Shown in pieces: positions 26,427-36,183 of a stretch of DNA of 64,000 nt (the stretch's first letter is position 1; each line of letters opens with the position of its first letter). The DNA lies in the NCBI GenBank assembly GCA_050013875.1, contig JBEKEK010000038.1, positions 1-64,000 on the forward strand. The letters run 5' to 3'. The position numbers were made by a program, and so were the translations under genes. The DNA comes from Trebonia sp050013875 (GTDB lineage: Bacteria; Actinomycetota; Actinomycetes; Streptosporangiales; Streptosporangiaceae). A model generated the notes under the pieces. The model did not search any database. It saw nothing but the letters and a program-made list of their open reading frames with translations, and was not told the DNA's origin.

Positions 26427-28073
26427 ATGAGCGCCGTACTGACAGCCAAGGGTCTCACCGCCGGCCACGGGACCCACATCCTCTTCTCCGACCTGGACCT
26501 GACGGTCGCGCCCGGTGAGGTCACCGGGCTCGTCGGCGTGAACGGCGCGGGCAAGTCCACCCTGCTGCGCCTGCTGGCCGGCCTCGACGGCGGTGCGCTC
26601 ACGCAGGGCTCGGTCACCCTCAACCCGCCGACCGCCACCGTCGGGTACCTGCCGCAGGAGCCGGAGCGGCGCGCGGACGAGAACGTCGCCGGCTTCCTCG
26701 CCCGGCGCACCGGCGTGGCGCAGGCGCAGCTCGACCTGGACGAGGCGACCGAGGCACTGGCGGCGGGAGCGGCCGGCTCCGACGACGCCTACGCGACCGC
26801 GCTCGACCGGTGGCTGAACCTGGGCGGCGCCGACCTGGAGGAGCGGGCGGCGAAGGTTATCACCACCCTCGGCCTGCGGGTAGCGCTCGACCGGCCGATG
26901 GCCGGGCTCTCCGGCGGCCAGGCCGCGCGCGCGAACCTGGCCTCGCTGCTGCTCTCCCGCTACGACGTCTTCCTGCTCGACGAGCCGACCAACGACCTGG
27001 ACATCGGCGGCCTTGAGATCCTCGAGGACTTCGTCCGCAAGCTGCGCGCCGCCACCGTGCTCGTCAGCCACGACCGCGCGTTTCTCGAAGCCGCGGTCGA
27101 CCGGGTGCTCGAACTCGACCTCGCCCAGCAGCAGACGCGCCTGTTCGGCGGCGGGTACGCCGGCTACCTGGAGGAGCGCGAGACGGCGCGGCGGCACGCC
27201 CGGCAGAACTACGAACGCTACGCGGAGACCAAGGCCGAACTCGAGGCGCGGCGGCGCACCCAGATCGGCTGGGCCGACAAGGGCGTCCGTGAGGCGAGGA
27301 CCAAGGCGCCCGACCACGACAAGCACCGGGTCCAGGCGCAGGTCGCCCGCTCGGAGAAGCTGGCGGGCAAGGTCAAGGCGACCGAGCGGATGATCGGCCG
27401 CCTGGAGGTGGCCGAGGAGCCGCGCAAGGAGTGGCAGCTGCAGATGGAGATCGCCGCCGCGCCGCGCTCCGGTTCGGTGGCCGCCGTCATGCGCGAGGCG
27501 GTCATTGACCGCGGCGGGTTCCGCCTGGGCCCGGTCAGTCTGCAGATCGACTGGGCGGACCGGGTCACGGTGACCGGGCCGAACGGCGCGGGCAAGTCCA
27601 CGCTGATCGACGCGCTGCTTGGCCGGGTTCCGCTGACCTCGGGCCAGGCCGCGCTGGGGTCCGGCATCATGATCGGCGAGGTGGACCAGGCCCGCAGCCT
27701 GTTCCGCGGCGAGCAGTCGCTGCTCGACGCGTTCGCGGGCGAGGTCCCCGGCCTGGTTCCGGCGCAGGCGCGGACCCTGCTGGCCAAGTACGGGCTCAAG
27801 GCGGACCACGCCACCCGCCCGGCGGGCAGCCTGTCCCCCGGCGAGCGCACCCGCGCCGGGCTCGCCCTGCTGCAGGCCCGCGGGGTCAACCTGCTGATCC
27901 TCGACGAGCCGACCAACCACCTCGACCTGCCCGCCATCGAGCAGCTCGAATCGGCGCTGGACACTTACCCAGGCACGTTCCTGCTGGTGACCCACGACCG
28001 CCGGATGCTGGAGAGCCTCTCGGTCAACCGCCACCTGGCGGTCGCCGACGGCCGGGTCACTGAGGTGGTCTGA
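26427..28073 (+). CDS. ABC-F family ATPase
   Basis: A 548-aa soluble protein with two ATPase domains and no membrane part. Domain 1: GVNGAGKST, LSGGQAARANLA, VFLLDEPTNDLD. Domain 2: GPNGAGKST, LSPGERTRAGLA, LLILDEPTNHLD. The linker (about 240-340) is basic and helical (ETKAELEARRRTQIGWADKGVREARTKAPD). ABC-F proteins act on the ribosome, either as translation factors or as antibiotic-resistance proteins; sequence alone does not decide. A strong terminator follows at 28119. Confidence 0.92.
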   Translation: MSAVLTAKGLTAGHGTHILFSDLDLTVAPGEVTGLVGVNGAGKSTLLRLLAGLDGGALTQGSVTLNPPTATVGYLPQEPERRADENVAGFLARRTGVAQAQLDLDEATEALAAGAAGSDDAYATALDRWLNLGGADLEERAAKVITTLGLRVALDRPMAGLSGGQAARANLASLLLSRYDVFLLDEPTNDLDIGGLEILEDFVRKLRAATVLVSHDRAFLEAAVDRVLELDLAQQQTRLFGGGYAGYLEERETARRHARQNYERYAETKAELEARRRTQIGWADKGVREARTKAPDHDKHRVQAQVARSEKLAGKVKATERMIGRLEVAEEPRKEWQLQMEIAAAPRSGSVAAVMREAVIDRGGFRLGPVSLQIDWADRVTVTGPNGAGKSTLIDALLGRVPLTSGQAALGSGIMIGEVDQARSLFRGEQSLLDAFAGEVPGLVPAQARTLLAKYGLKADHATRPAGSLSPGERTRAGLALLQARGVNLLILDEPTNHLDLPAIEQLESALDTYPGTFLLVTHDRRMLESLSVNRHLAVADGRVTEVV

Positions 28074-28118
28074 CCGGCAGCGGCGGTCAGCTAGGCAGCA
28101 AGTATGTGCGGATGGTGA

Positions 28119-28157
28119 CGTGGCCAGGCCGCGGGATCAACCGGCGGCCTGGCCACG
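28119..28157. terminator. Strong bidirectional terminator
   Basis: A perfect 14-bp stem, CGTGGCCAGGCCGC at 28119-28132 and its complement at 28144-28157, with an 11-base loop, between the convergent ABC-F and lysyl-oxidase-type genes. Confidence 0.75.
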
Positions 28158-28188
28158 CTGAGCTACCCGGTCGGGAGGGGGCGCGCGC

Positions 28189-29759
28189 TCAGGCGTGCTC
28201 TGGGTCGATGCCGTCGTAGGCCAGGACCCGGAAGTGGCGGTGGCCCTTCTTGCCGGACAGGATGACCGCGCGGTAGGAGACGTCGTTGTGGTAGCTCACC
28301 TCCTTCAGCACGTGCCCGGGGTTGGCGATCACCGCGACGTAGTACTTGCCGTTCGGCAGGCTGGTGATGTCGAACGCCTGGCCCGCCTTGTCCTGCGAGT
28401 AGGTGTCCCCCCAGCCGACCGGCATCAGCTCGCGGACCCACAGCGCGGTCGGTGTGCCGCACTGGCCCTGCAGGCCGATGTAGTCCGGCTGCCAGAGCGC
28501 ACCGTGCGCCAGCATGTCGACAGCGTCGGTGGGGGCGATGCAGAAGCCGACCTTCTGGCTGCGGACGATGAGCTTCTTGTTCCCGCCGAGGAGCTCATAC
28601 GCGGCGAACTGCTCGAAGTGCCAGTGGTTGTGGCCCTTGGCGCTATCGAAGCCCATGGTCCCCGCGCGTACCCGCCCGACGACCTTCCCGTCCTTGTAGA
28701 AGTACTGGTAGGCCTGCATGACCGGGTTGGTCCCGTGCCGGAAGGCCTCGACGTCGAGCGGGCCGTTGCCGCCCACCCAGACGGTCGCGGAGAAGTTCAG
28801 GTAGTCGTGCTTGCCCTGGGTTGAGATGTTCATCCCCCACGCGGGCAGCGGTACCAGGTCCGGTTCCACCGACGCCAGCGGATTCTTCGTCTCAGGCACC
28901 GCTGGCAGTGCGGGCGGCGGGCCGGCCGTCCGGTGTGCCGCCGGGGCAGACCGGGAGAACAGCCGGTACACCGGGGCCTCCGCGTCCGTGCGAGGCCTGC
29001 CGGCCGCGGACGCCGTCGCCGACGCGGACGCGGACGCCGTCGGAGTCGGCGAAGTCGTGGGCGGCGGCGGTGGCGGCAGCTTGATGGCGGTCACCTTCAC
29101 CTTCAGGCTGGACGTGGCGTCCTTGGCCGACACGTGGAAAATGTGCGCGACCGTCTTGGGGATGGTCTCCGTGACCGTGTAGGTCTGGCCGGCCAGCAGG
29201 TTCAGCGGGTTGCCGAACGCCGTCGGGTCGAACGCCCAGTTCTTGGGCAGGCCCCAGAGCGCGCCGAGCGGGAACGGGTCGGAGGCGCCGCAGCCCTGCG
29301 GGTACAGGTCGTTGTCCGGGCTGTCCGCCGTTGCGCGTGCCAGGTTGTAACTGCCCAGGCACGCGGTCTCCTTCTGGACGGCAACGGTCTTGCCCGCGCT
29401 GTCGCGCACGGTCAGGGTGACCATGTCCTTGATCCCGTTCCACCCGTCGAGTAGCCCCTTGGGCAGCCTCCGCGTGGTCTGCTTCCCGTCGGGCGGGGTC
29501 AGGACCTGGGTGACGGTGATCGGCTTGTCGTAAGCGGTACGGCCCACGTCGATCACAAGCGGTGCCCCAAGCGCGGCGTCCTGATCAGGGCCAGGCGCGG
29601 CATTCCCCCTTGAGCCGTTACGTGCGGAACGCTCACGGTGCCTGGGCGGGCCGTGCTCGCGAGCGCCGGGATGGCCACGGCCACGCCGCCAGCCGCCAGG
29701 CCCACGGCTGCCAGAATGGCCGCGACGTTTCCCGTCGTCGTGCCTGCCTTGAGTGTCAT
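28189..29759 (-). pseudogene. Secreted lysyl-oxidase-type protein, frameshifted after the signal peptide
   Basis: The signal peptide (MTLKAGTTTGNVAAILAAVG, start 29759) is in one frame and the mature protein in another. Joining them needs one extra base in the run of five C at 29605-29609 (five G on the coding strand): frame 1 reads TAQGG, and the other frame continues NAAPGPDQDAALGAPLVIDVG. The mature part has a beta-rich N-terminal half, a Pro/Ser/Ala linker with SASASATASA, and a C-terminal lysyl oxidase domain with the copper-binding GHNHWHFEQF motif. Copper amine oxidases of this type oxidise lysyl groups outside the cell. It may be a real lesion, phase variation or a sequencing error. 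Confidence 0.7.
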
Positions 29760-30738
29760 CTAAATGCGATCCTTTCACTTCGGTACCGAGGAAGCCGTCG
29801 CATCCGTTAGTCAGACGGTGCGAACACATCCACCGTTGCGCCCTACCCCAGGCGTTACCAAACGGGTACCTGACGGGCCGCAATCGCGTGCACACGGCCG
29901 CGAGGCCATTCACCGTCACTTCACCTGGGCGGTGACCGGCGCCCCGTGTCTTTGCTTAGCCGGTGCCAAAATTAACCGGTATACCTGGGTCCGCAGATTG
30001 AAGCTAACCCGAGGTACATGAAAAGCTGGCTTGAGCTGGGAAAACGGCAGCACGCACGTCTGACGCTTGCCGGGCAGCCTGCCGCGGTTATCACGGGCTA
30101 GCAGATCACGTTACCAAACCGTTATATTTTCTGCTATATATTGAATGAAATTCGATGCGCGACTGCCGGATCGCATTCAATGTCCTGCGGGTGAATTCCG
30201 CCAGGAATATCGGGTGAAGTGCGCAAGAGTGATCCCGGCAAGCGCCTGGTCACCCGCCGCGGACACGTTGCCGCAGGTCATGCTGAGGGCCGTCCCGTTC
30301 CACTGGGTGGCCCCGAGCACTGCCGCCTGTCGCTTCCAGCCCATTCGTTCCACCAAACAAGCTGCCGTCCGCGCTGCCAATGTCAGCCATGCTTCCCGGC
30401 GATCAGGCGTGCTATGAGTTTTCACTAGAAAGAGGCGGGTGGCAAGATCTCGGCCACCCTTCGCACGGTCCTGAACGATTTTGAACGCGGGCGGCCGCCG
30501 CGGCACGGTTCCGGACGCTTCCAAGAGGGCTTAAACGCGGGAAAAATGGGATTCGCACCCATTCAGGGCACCTCGCCCCGATGTGGAAAGTTTGCCAGTT
30601 GTACCGGTTCGGTCACGCAGGCCGGAGTAGTCTCCCGCAACAGGCAGCACCACTCGTTCCACCATACCGGCGTGGCCCGCCTGACTCCTTCCCAGCCCAT
30701 TCGTTCCACCATCTTCTATACAGCCAGAACAGGCTCAG
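29760..30738. other. Gene-poor region with repeated CGTTCCACCA boxes
   Basis: About 980 bp without a supportable gene; short frames here lack family or codon signals. It is AT-rich around 30110-30150 (ccgttatattttctgctatatattgaatg). The 20-mer CCAGCCCATTCGTTCCACCA occurs at 30336-30355 and 30692-30711, and its last 11 bases also at 30654-30664. All are direct repeats, two of them within 90 bp of the regulator gene start at 30739. They may be regulator-binding sites. Confidence 0.5.
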
Positions 30739-31482
30739 GTGATCATCGTGGGTCTCGACTCGTCTTCCCGCAACACATTGCCAGGCAAGGATGAACCCGG
30801 CGCCCCGCGAACGGGGCGCCATGCCCGGCCGGTCAGCCCGCCGGCCGCCGCCCTCTCCGATGTCCTTCGGGACCGCAGCCTTGAGCGGATCAAGGCGGCC
30901 GACCGTGCGATCACCGACGCACAGGCCCGGCTGCGCAGCACCGGAGCGGACTCCGACGCTGTGAACGGCGCGTTTGCCGTGGTCCGTGACTCACTCAGCG
31001 AGGCCAGGGAGACCGTCCGTGAGGCCCGGCGGGAGCTCGCCCTGGTCCTGAACGAGTGGGAGCAGCTGCACCGCCGGCTGCAAGGGGCCGGCCGCTACCC
31101 GCAGGCAGCCACTCCCGTGGTCCCCGACCCGCCGGGCCTGAACCTCTGCCCGGACGCGGGCACCGCGCGAACGCCCGCGCAGTTCATGGACACGCTCAGG
31201 AAGTACCGGAAGTGGGCCGGCGAACCGTCCTTCCGCGTGATGGAGCACGTCATCAGGCAGCAGCGCGGCCAGCACTTCGCCGCCTCCACCATCCACGCCG
31301 CCCTGAAGAGCGACGACCTGCCGAGCCTGCAGAAGGTCCAGGCGATCATCACCGCGTGCGGCGGAAGCGACGCGCATCAGCAGATGTTCACCACCGCCTG
31401 GCGGCAGCTCACCATGCCGCGACGGGATGAGGCCCGGCAGCCGCGGGCGCGCACGCTGTGCGCCGCCAGTGAGACGGCCTAG
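30739..31482 (+). CDS. Helix-turn-helix regulator with an N-terminal coiled coil
   Basis: A 247-aa protein. Residues about 40-115 are highly charged and helical (LERIKAADRAITDAQARLRS, EARETVREARRELALVLNEW), likely a coiled coil. The C-terminal part (TPAQFMDTLRKYRKWAGEPSFRVM through FAASTIHAALKSDDLPSLQKVQAIITACGG) matches the XRE-like DNA-binding domain common in actinobacterial conflict and secretion loci. The start is GTG at 30739. It lies convergent to and 72 bp from the CHAT protease gene, and may regulate the CHAT/subtilase pair. Confidence 0.65.
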   Translation: MIIVGLDSSSRNTLPGKDEPGAPRTGRHARPVSPPAAALSDVLRDRSLERIKAADRAITDAQARLRSTGADSDAVNGAFAVVRDSLSEARETVREARRELALVLNEWEQLHRRLQGAGRYPQAATPVVPDPPGLNLCPDAGTARTPAQFMDTLRKYRKWAGEPSFRVMEHVIRQQRGQHFAASTIHAALKSDDLPSLQKVQAIITACGGSDAHQQMFTTAWRQLTMPRRDEARQPRARTLCAASETA

Positions 31483-31554
31483 CCGCCCAGTCCGCGGAGG
31501 AACCGTCATGAGCCCCCAATCGTTGCCCGCGCTGCCTCGACCTGACGCCGCCGG

Positions 31555-34188
31555 TCAGGCTGCGCCCAGCGCCACCAGGGAGGCGACGGTCGCGTGCATG
31601 ACCGGATCGCCCGCCTGCTCCCGCCGGACCTGGTACAGCGATTCGGCGATGGTCTGCCCGGCCCGCAGGTGCCGGTGCAGCTCAAGCATGGCGGGCACCG
31701 CCGCCTCGTCGTTGATCGGCACGATCGCCGCGACGATCCCCGCGGTGCCAAGCGGCAGCAGGCCGGCCACCAGGCCGAGGAGCTCGTCGGCCCCGGCTGG
31801 TGCCTGCAGGCCGGAATCACAGCTGGGCAGGAGCATGCGGTACGGCGCCTGGGCGAGCCGCTCGAAGTCGTAGACGGTCAGCGCGCCGTCATGCAGCCGC
31901 AGCGAGGAGAACAGCGGGCTGTCAGCGCGGAAGGTCCCGTGCGCGGCGATGTGCGCCAGCCAGGCACCCTCCATCGCGTGCAGTACCCCCAGCGCCGTGG
32001 CCGCACCGCCGGTCAGCACGGTCGCGTCGTCATACAGCGTTGCCAGCGCCGTCACCTCGGCGCCGTCACTCGCCAATCCCGGCCCGCGGGCGAGGACGAC
32101 GTGGCGGTGGGCGGGCGGGCGTGTCCGCCGGGCCTGCAGCCACGCGCGGGCGGACGGGGCGACGCTGACCGGCCGATCCCGCAGCGCGGGAATGAGTGTC
32201 CACGGGATGGCGTGCAGCTTGCCCGGCGGGATGATGATGACGGGACCGCCGCGCAGGCACCGCGCGGCCGGGCCGAGCAGTGCCTGCTCGAGCCTCGAGC
32301 CGGATTCGGCCAGGATGGCCAGCGCGCTGGCCGGGTCGTCGCCTGGCCTGGCGCGGCCCAGGCGGCGCAGCCCGAACCGCGCGAAATCAGCGGCGCGAGC
32401 CGCATCGGCAGTCCGCCCCGCGGTGAACTGGCGTACCCTCCCGGCCGCGCATACCAGCACGTACAGGAGCCCGTCGATGTCCACGATCTCGATGAGCTCA
32501 GCGGGCCCGAGCTCATCGAGCAGCTCCCCGACATCGATGCTGCCCGGCCAGCTCCCCGGGTTGCCCCGCGTCCGCAGCGCGCACGCGCGGACGAGGCTTT
32601 CCAGGCGCAGCTGCTCCCGGCGCAGCGCCGCCGTCGCGGTTCCCTGCTGCCGCGCCTTCTCCAGCAGCCCCGTCACCGCGCGCAGCGCCACCAGTCCGTT
32701 GGTGAGTTCGGCGTCGGCGGCCGGCCGCACTGGCGGGACCGCGAGCGCGGTCGCGCGCCACCGCTCGCTCCAGGCCAGCAGCAGCCTCGGCGGGCCCGCC
32801 CGCGCGGCGTGCCGCTGGGCGAGCAACGCCAGCTCGGCGCCGTGCGCGGTGGCCTGGGCGCGCAACTCCGACGCGCCGAGCGTGAACCGGTGCTCGTCGA
32901 GCACCGCCAGCCCGCGGCGGCACGCGGCCAGCAGCCGGCCCGGATCGTCGGCGGCCTGCGCTTGCAGCGCCCGGCCGGTCCAGCCACTCACCCGCGCCAG
33001 CGGCGGACCGCGCCGCAGGCTGCGGGCGGCCGCGCTGAGGTGGCGGCCGGCCGCGGCGCGCCGGTTGAGGTCGAGCGCCACCCGCCCGGCGAGCAGGTGG
33101 GCCTGGGCCGCGTCGTCTGACCCCGCGTCCGCCAGCCTGACGCAGACCTGATCCGCGCGGCGGAGCAGGGCGGACGAGGACCCCTCGGCCGCGTAACGTG
33201 CCTGGACGAGCACCAGCGCGGCGCGCGCGGCCCACAGCTCGCTGCGCTGGGACCGGTAGAGCCGTTGCGCGGCCTGCGCGCGGTTCAGGGCGACCTGCGG
33301 CCGCGCGGCCGCCAGCGCGCAGTTGGCCGCGGTCAGCAGCAGCTGCGCTTTTATCGTGGGCCTGCCACGGGAAGACTCGATGTCCTGTATCGCGGTCTCC
33401 GCCTCGGCCAGCGCGTCGGCGGCGAGCCCGGCGGCGAGCAGCACGTTGCACCGGTCGATCCTGAGCCCCGTGGTGACCATGTTCAGCAGCCGGTACCTCG
33501 CGGCCGCCTCATCGAGGTAGGAGAGCGCCGCGGGCAGGTCGCCGGCCGCCAGCGCGGGCCTGGCGCGATTTTCAATCGGGAAGATCGACTCGAGCACCTG
33601 GCCGGTCTCGGCGAACAGCCGCACGGCGGCTTCGAAATCGGCTTCTGCCCGCCCGGGCGCTCCCAGCGCGGTATAGATCACCCCGCGCACATTCAGCGTG
33701 CGAGCCGTCCAGAGTTTGTCGCCGGCCGGGCTGAGCACCGCGATCGCCTGCCGCGCGTCCTCAAGGGCGGCCTGGTGCCGGCCGAGCGTCCACAGCACGG
33801 TGCTCCTCCGGTACCGCACCCGCGCCTTCAGCACGCCATCGGACAGCGAAACGGCACGGTCGAACGCGGCGAGCCCGGCCGCGGTGCGCCCGGCGGCGAC
33901 AAGACCGACGCCCAGCGTGGCCAGCACGTCGGCCTCGCGTTCGGCCAGGCCCGAGTGGTGCGCCAGCCGCAAGGCCAGACGCAGCTCGCGCACCCCCGCC
34001 TCGACGTCACCGAACTCACGCAAGACGATCCCTGCCGCCTGGTGCGCGACAGAGGCCTCACGGGGACCGGGCTTGGCCGCGAGCACGGCCCGCGCCCGGG
34101 CCAGCGCCTCAGCGGGGCGAGACAGCGTCAGCGGCAGCAACTCGTCCACCGCTGTTCGACCGGACGCGGCCGGGGCCTGCTCGGCCAT
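31555..34188 (-). CDS. TPR-CHAT caspase-like protease
   Basis: An 877-aa protein. Residues about 10-480 are Ala/Leu/Arg-rich helical repeats of TPR type (AVSLSDGVLKARVRYRRSTVLWTLGRHQAALEDARQAIAVL is one unit). Residues about 570-877 form a CHAT domain with the caspase-like dyad H750 (HIAAHGTF) and C790 (LPSCDSG), both intact. CHAT domains are relatives of caspases and separase; TPR-CHAT proteins act as regulated proteases in conflict and cell-death systems, for example with type III-E CRISPR. It has no signal peptide. It is divergent from a subtilisin-like gene 129 bp away, with which it likely shares control. Confidence 0.88.
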   Translation of the reverse strand: MAEQAPAASGRTAVDELLPLTLSRPAEALARARAVLAAKPGPREASVAHQAAGIVLREFGDVEAGVRELRLALRLAHHSGLAEREADVLATLGVGLVAAGRTAAGLAAFDRAVSLSDGVLKARVRYRRSTVLWTLGRHQAALEDARQAIAVLSPAGDKLWTARTLNVRGVIYTALGAPGRAEADFEAAVRLFAETGQVLESIFPIENRARPALAAGDLPAALSYLDEAAARYRLLNMVTTGLRIDRCNVLLAAGLAADALAEAETAIQDIESSRGRPTIKAQLLLTAANCALAAARPQVALNRAQAAQRLYRSQRSELWAARAALVLVQARYAAEGSSSALLRRADQVCVRLADAGSDDAAQAHLLAGRVALDLNRRAAAGRHLSAAARSLRRGPPLARVSGWTGRALQAQAADDPGRLLAACRRGLAVLDEHRFTLGASELRAQATAHGAELALLAQRHAARAGPPRLLLAWSERWRATALAVPPVRPAADAELTNGLVALRAVTGLLEKARQQGTATAALRREQLRLESLVRACALRTRGNPGSWPGSIDVGELLDELGPAELIEIVDIDGLLYVLVCAAGRVRQFTAGRTADAARAADFARFGLRRLGRARPGDDPASALAILAESGSRLEQALLGPAARCLRGGPVIIIPPGKLHAIPWTLIPALRDRPVSVAPSARAWLQARRTRPPAHRHVVLARGPGLASDGAEVTALATLYDDATVLTGGAATALGVLHAMEGAWLAHIAAHGTFRADSPLFSSLRLHDGALTVYDFERLAQAPYRMLLPSCDSGLQAPAGADELLGLVAGLLPLGTAGIVAAIVPINDEAAVPAMLELHRHLRAGQTIAESLYQVRREQAGDPVMHATVASLVALGAA

Positions 34189-34317
34189 GAGGCTGATCCT
34201 AGATGCTCGAGGTTCTTCTGGTCTACGCGTGTATCAGATCGGCCACCCGGCCCCTCCGTAGGACTGCGAACTCGATCGCGGAGGGGCGTCGAGGGGCACC
34301 GCCGCAGGAGGCAAATC
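34189..34317. promoter_or_regulatory. Shared promoter region of the CHAT and subtilase genes
   Basis: A 129-bp divergent gap. It holds CCCCTCCG at 34251-34258 and its complement CGGAGGGG at 34279-34286, a possible operator or leader hairpin, and the ribosome site GCAGGAGGC ahead of the subtilase GTG. Confidence 0.4.
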
Positions 34318-36183
34318 GTGACCGAACAGGACGACTCGCGACAGGGAACCGAACCGGACGACTGGCGACGGGGAATGGAGCCTCGGGTCATCGACGAGGT
34401 GACCTATATCGTCAATGCCTTCGGGGAAAAGGACATCCCCATCGGGGTGGAGCGCAAGGGCCGCGGCCTCGATTACATGTACGCCAAAGGCCAGCTGCTC
34501 GTCCTCGACCAGTACCTCGATGAGGTGCTGTTCATCCTGCGGCGGCTGAAGATTTCCTATGGCACCGGCGAGCCCGCACAAGGCGGCGGGCCCAAGGAGC
34601 CTTCGCAGCCCAACGAGCCCTCGCAGCCAAAGGAGCCCTCGCCCCGCGAGTTCCGGCGCATCATCCCCGGGCTGGTCCTCGTCCACATCGGCGACACCAA
34701 CGTGCCCGAGGTGCTCGACGTGATCGACCTGGAGCTCGGCGAAGGCTGCGCGACCCCGAACCACGTCCTGACCGTGGCCGGCAATGGTGGCGGGAATAGC
34801 TACAACCCCGATGAAACGGTCGGCCCGTGCTCCGCCACCGACCCCGAGGAGGTGTACGACGGGACTGAGCCGTACCCGGGGATCTGCCACTGCAACAGCG
34901 GCGCGGGCGTGCGCGTCTACATCGCCGACACCGGGCTGATACCGGACGAGGGGTCACCGGAGATCGCCGGCACCGGGCTCTTCGTGGACTCGGGGTGGCA
35001 GCACCCCTGGCTGGCCGGGGTGCGCGGCGAGGAGGACCCGCTCTCCCCTGGTCTGCAGGGGGGACTGCTGAAGCCTTACGCCGGGCACGGCACCTTCGTG
35101 GCCGGCGTCCTGCGCTGCATCGCGCCGGCCGCGGACATCCACGTCGGTAACGTCTTCTGCACCGGTGGCAGCGCGCTGGAAACGGATTTCGTCCTGGATC
35201 TGCAGCAGGCGCTGCACCGCGGCACCGATATCTTCCACCTGTCGGTCGCGTCGACGACGCGGAACAACCACCAGCTGCTCACGTTCTGGACGTGGCTCAA
35301 GCAGTTGCGGCAGCACAAGGGGATCGTCTGCGTCGCCCCCGCGGGCAACAGCGGGAGCCGTCGGCCGCACTGGCCAGCGGCCTCGCCGGAGGTGGCCTCG
35401 GTCGGCGCGCTGGCCGCCGACTGGCGCAGCCGGGCCAGCTTCAGCAACCACGGCGGCTGGGTCGACGCCTACGCGCCGGGCAGAAACCTCATCAACGCCT
35501 ACGCGTTCGGCGAGTTCGCCGTCGACATGGTGCCTTACAAGCCGGAGCACCGCCACTTCCACGGCATGGCGCAGTGGAGCGGCACCTCGTTCTCCAGCCC
35601 CATCGTGACCGGGCTGATCGCGGACCGGATGTGGCGGACCGGCGAGAACGGCCTCGAGGCGGCGGCCGCCGTGCTCCGCGCGGCCCGGTCCGACGCGATC
35701 CCCGGGGTCGGTGCCATCGCGCTGCCCTGCGGCGAGGAGCGCGGCTGCCGCTGCGCCAAGGGTCGCGATTGCGGCTGCGGCGAGGCCCGCGACTGCCGCT
35801 GCGCTGGCACCCCGCATCGGAACAGGCTGTTAGAGCCGACGCCCGGTCTGGATGCCCGCGGCGAGCAGCGCCCCGTCCGGGCCGAAGTACGGGGGGTCGA
35901 GCACGGTCACCGATACCTCCGGGCCGGGCGGGCGGGACGGCAGGCGGCAGGTGAACGGGGCGTCCCCGACACCGACGTCCGCCTCCCAGCCCGCGCCGCT
36001 CGGCCGGGCCGCGGTGACCGTCCCGGTCACGACGAGCCCGCGCGCCGGGTCCGCACCCGGCACCACCCGGTCCGGATGCACGCCCGCGACCACGCCGGAC
36101 CAGCCCACACCAGACCCGGTAACACCAGCCCAGGCAACCGGCACGAAGCCCAGATAGCCGACCAGTTCCGCGACGCGCCTTGA
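34318..36183 (+). CDS. Subtilisin-like (S8) serine protease, no signal peptide, extended C-terminus
   Basis: A 621-aa frame starting at GTG 34318 behind AGGAGG. Residues 1-150 are an N-terminal domain (VIDEVTYIVNAFGEKDIPIG) with a Pro/Lys/Glu repeat. The S8 domain follows with an intact triad: D204 (VYIADTGL), H257 (GHGTFVAGVL) and S424 (SGTSFSSP). A Cys-rich tail (GCRCAKGRDCGCGEARDCRC) follows, ending near 35825. The last ~118 codons lie antisense to the ABC ATPase gene and look like read-through after loss of the original end. It is probably cytoplasmic and may be a partner, substrate or effector of the CHAT protease. Confidence 0.83.
   Translation: MTEQDDSRQGTEPDDWRRGMEPRVIDEVTYIVNAFGEKDIPIGVERKGRGLDYMYAKGQLLVLDQYLDEVLFILRRLKISYGTGEPAQGGGPKEPSQPNEPSQPKEPSPREFRRIIPGLVLVHIGDTNVPEVLDVIDLELGEGCATPNHVLTVAGNGGGNSYNPDETVGPCSATDPEEVYDGTEPYPGICHCNSGAGVRVYIADTGLIPDEGSPEIAGTGLFVDSGWQHPWLAGVRGEEDPLSPGLQGGLLKPYAGHGTFVAGVLRCIAPAADIHVGNVFCTGGSALETDFVLDLQQALHRGTDIFHLSVASTTRNNHQLLTFWTWLKQLRQHKGIVCVAPAGNSGSRRPHWPAASPEVASVGALAADWRSRASFSNHGGWVDAYAPGRNLINAYAFGEFAVDMVPYKPEHRHFHGMAQWSGTSFSSPIVTGLIADRMWRTGENGLEAAAAVLRAARSDAIPGVGAIALPCGEERGCRCAKGRDCGCGEARDCRCAGTPHRNRLLEPTPGLDARGEQRPVRAEVRGVEHGHRYLRAGRAGRQAAGERGVPDTDVRLPARAARPGRGDRPGHDEPARRVRTRHHPVRMHARDHAGPAHTRPGNTSPGNRHEAQIADQFRDAP

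Noticed and set aside
30541..30600. tRNA-like T-arm on the minus strand (ATGGG-TGCGAAT-CCCAT)
   Set aside because: The T-loop departs from the consensus and no matching acceptor, D or anticodon arms could be drawn around it.
33265..34317. Upstream extension of the subtilase frame over about 350 codons
   Set aside because: It is the antisense of the CHAT gene; the GTG at 34318 has a strong ribosome site and begins the family-like sequence.
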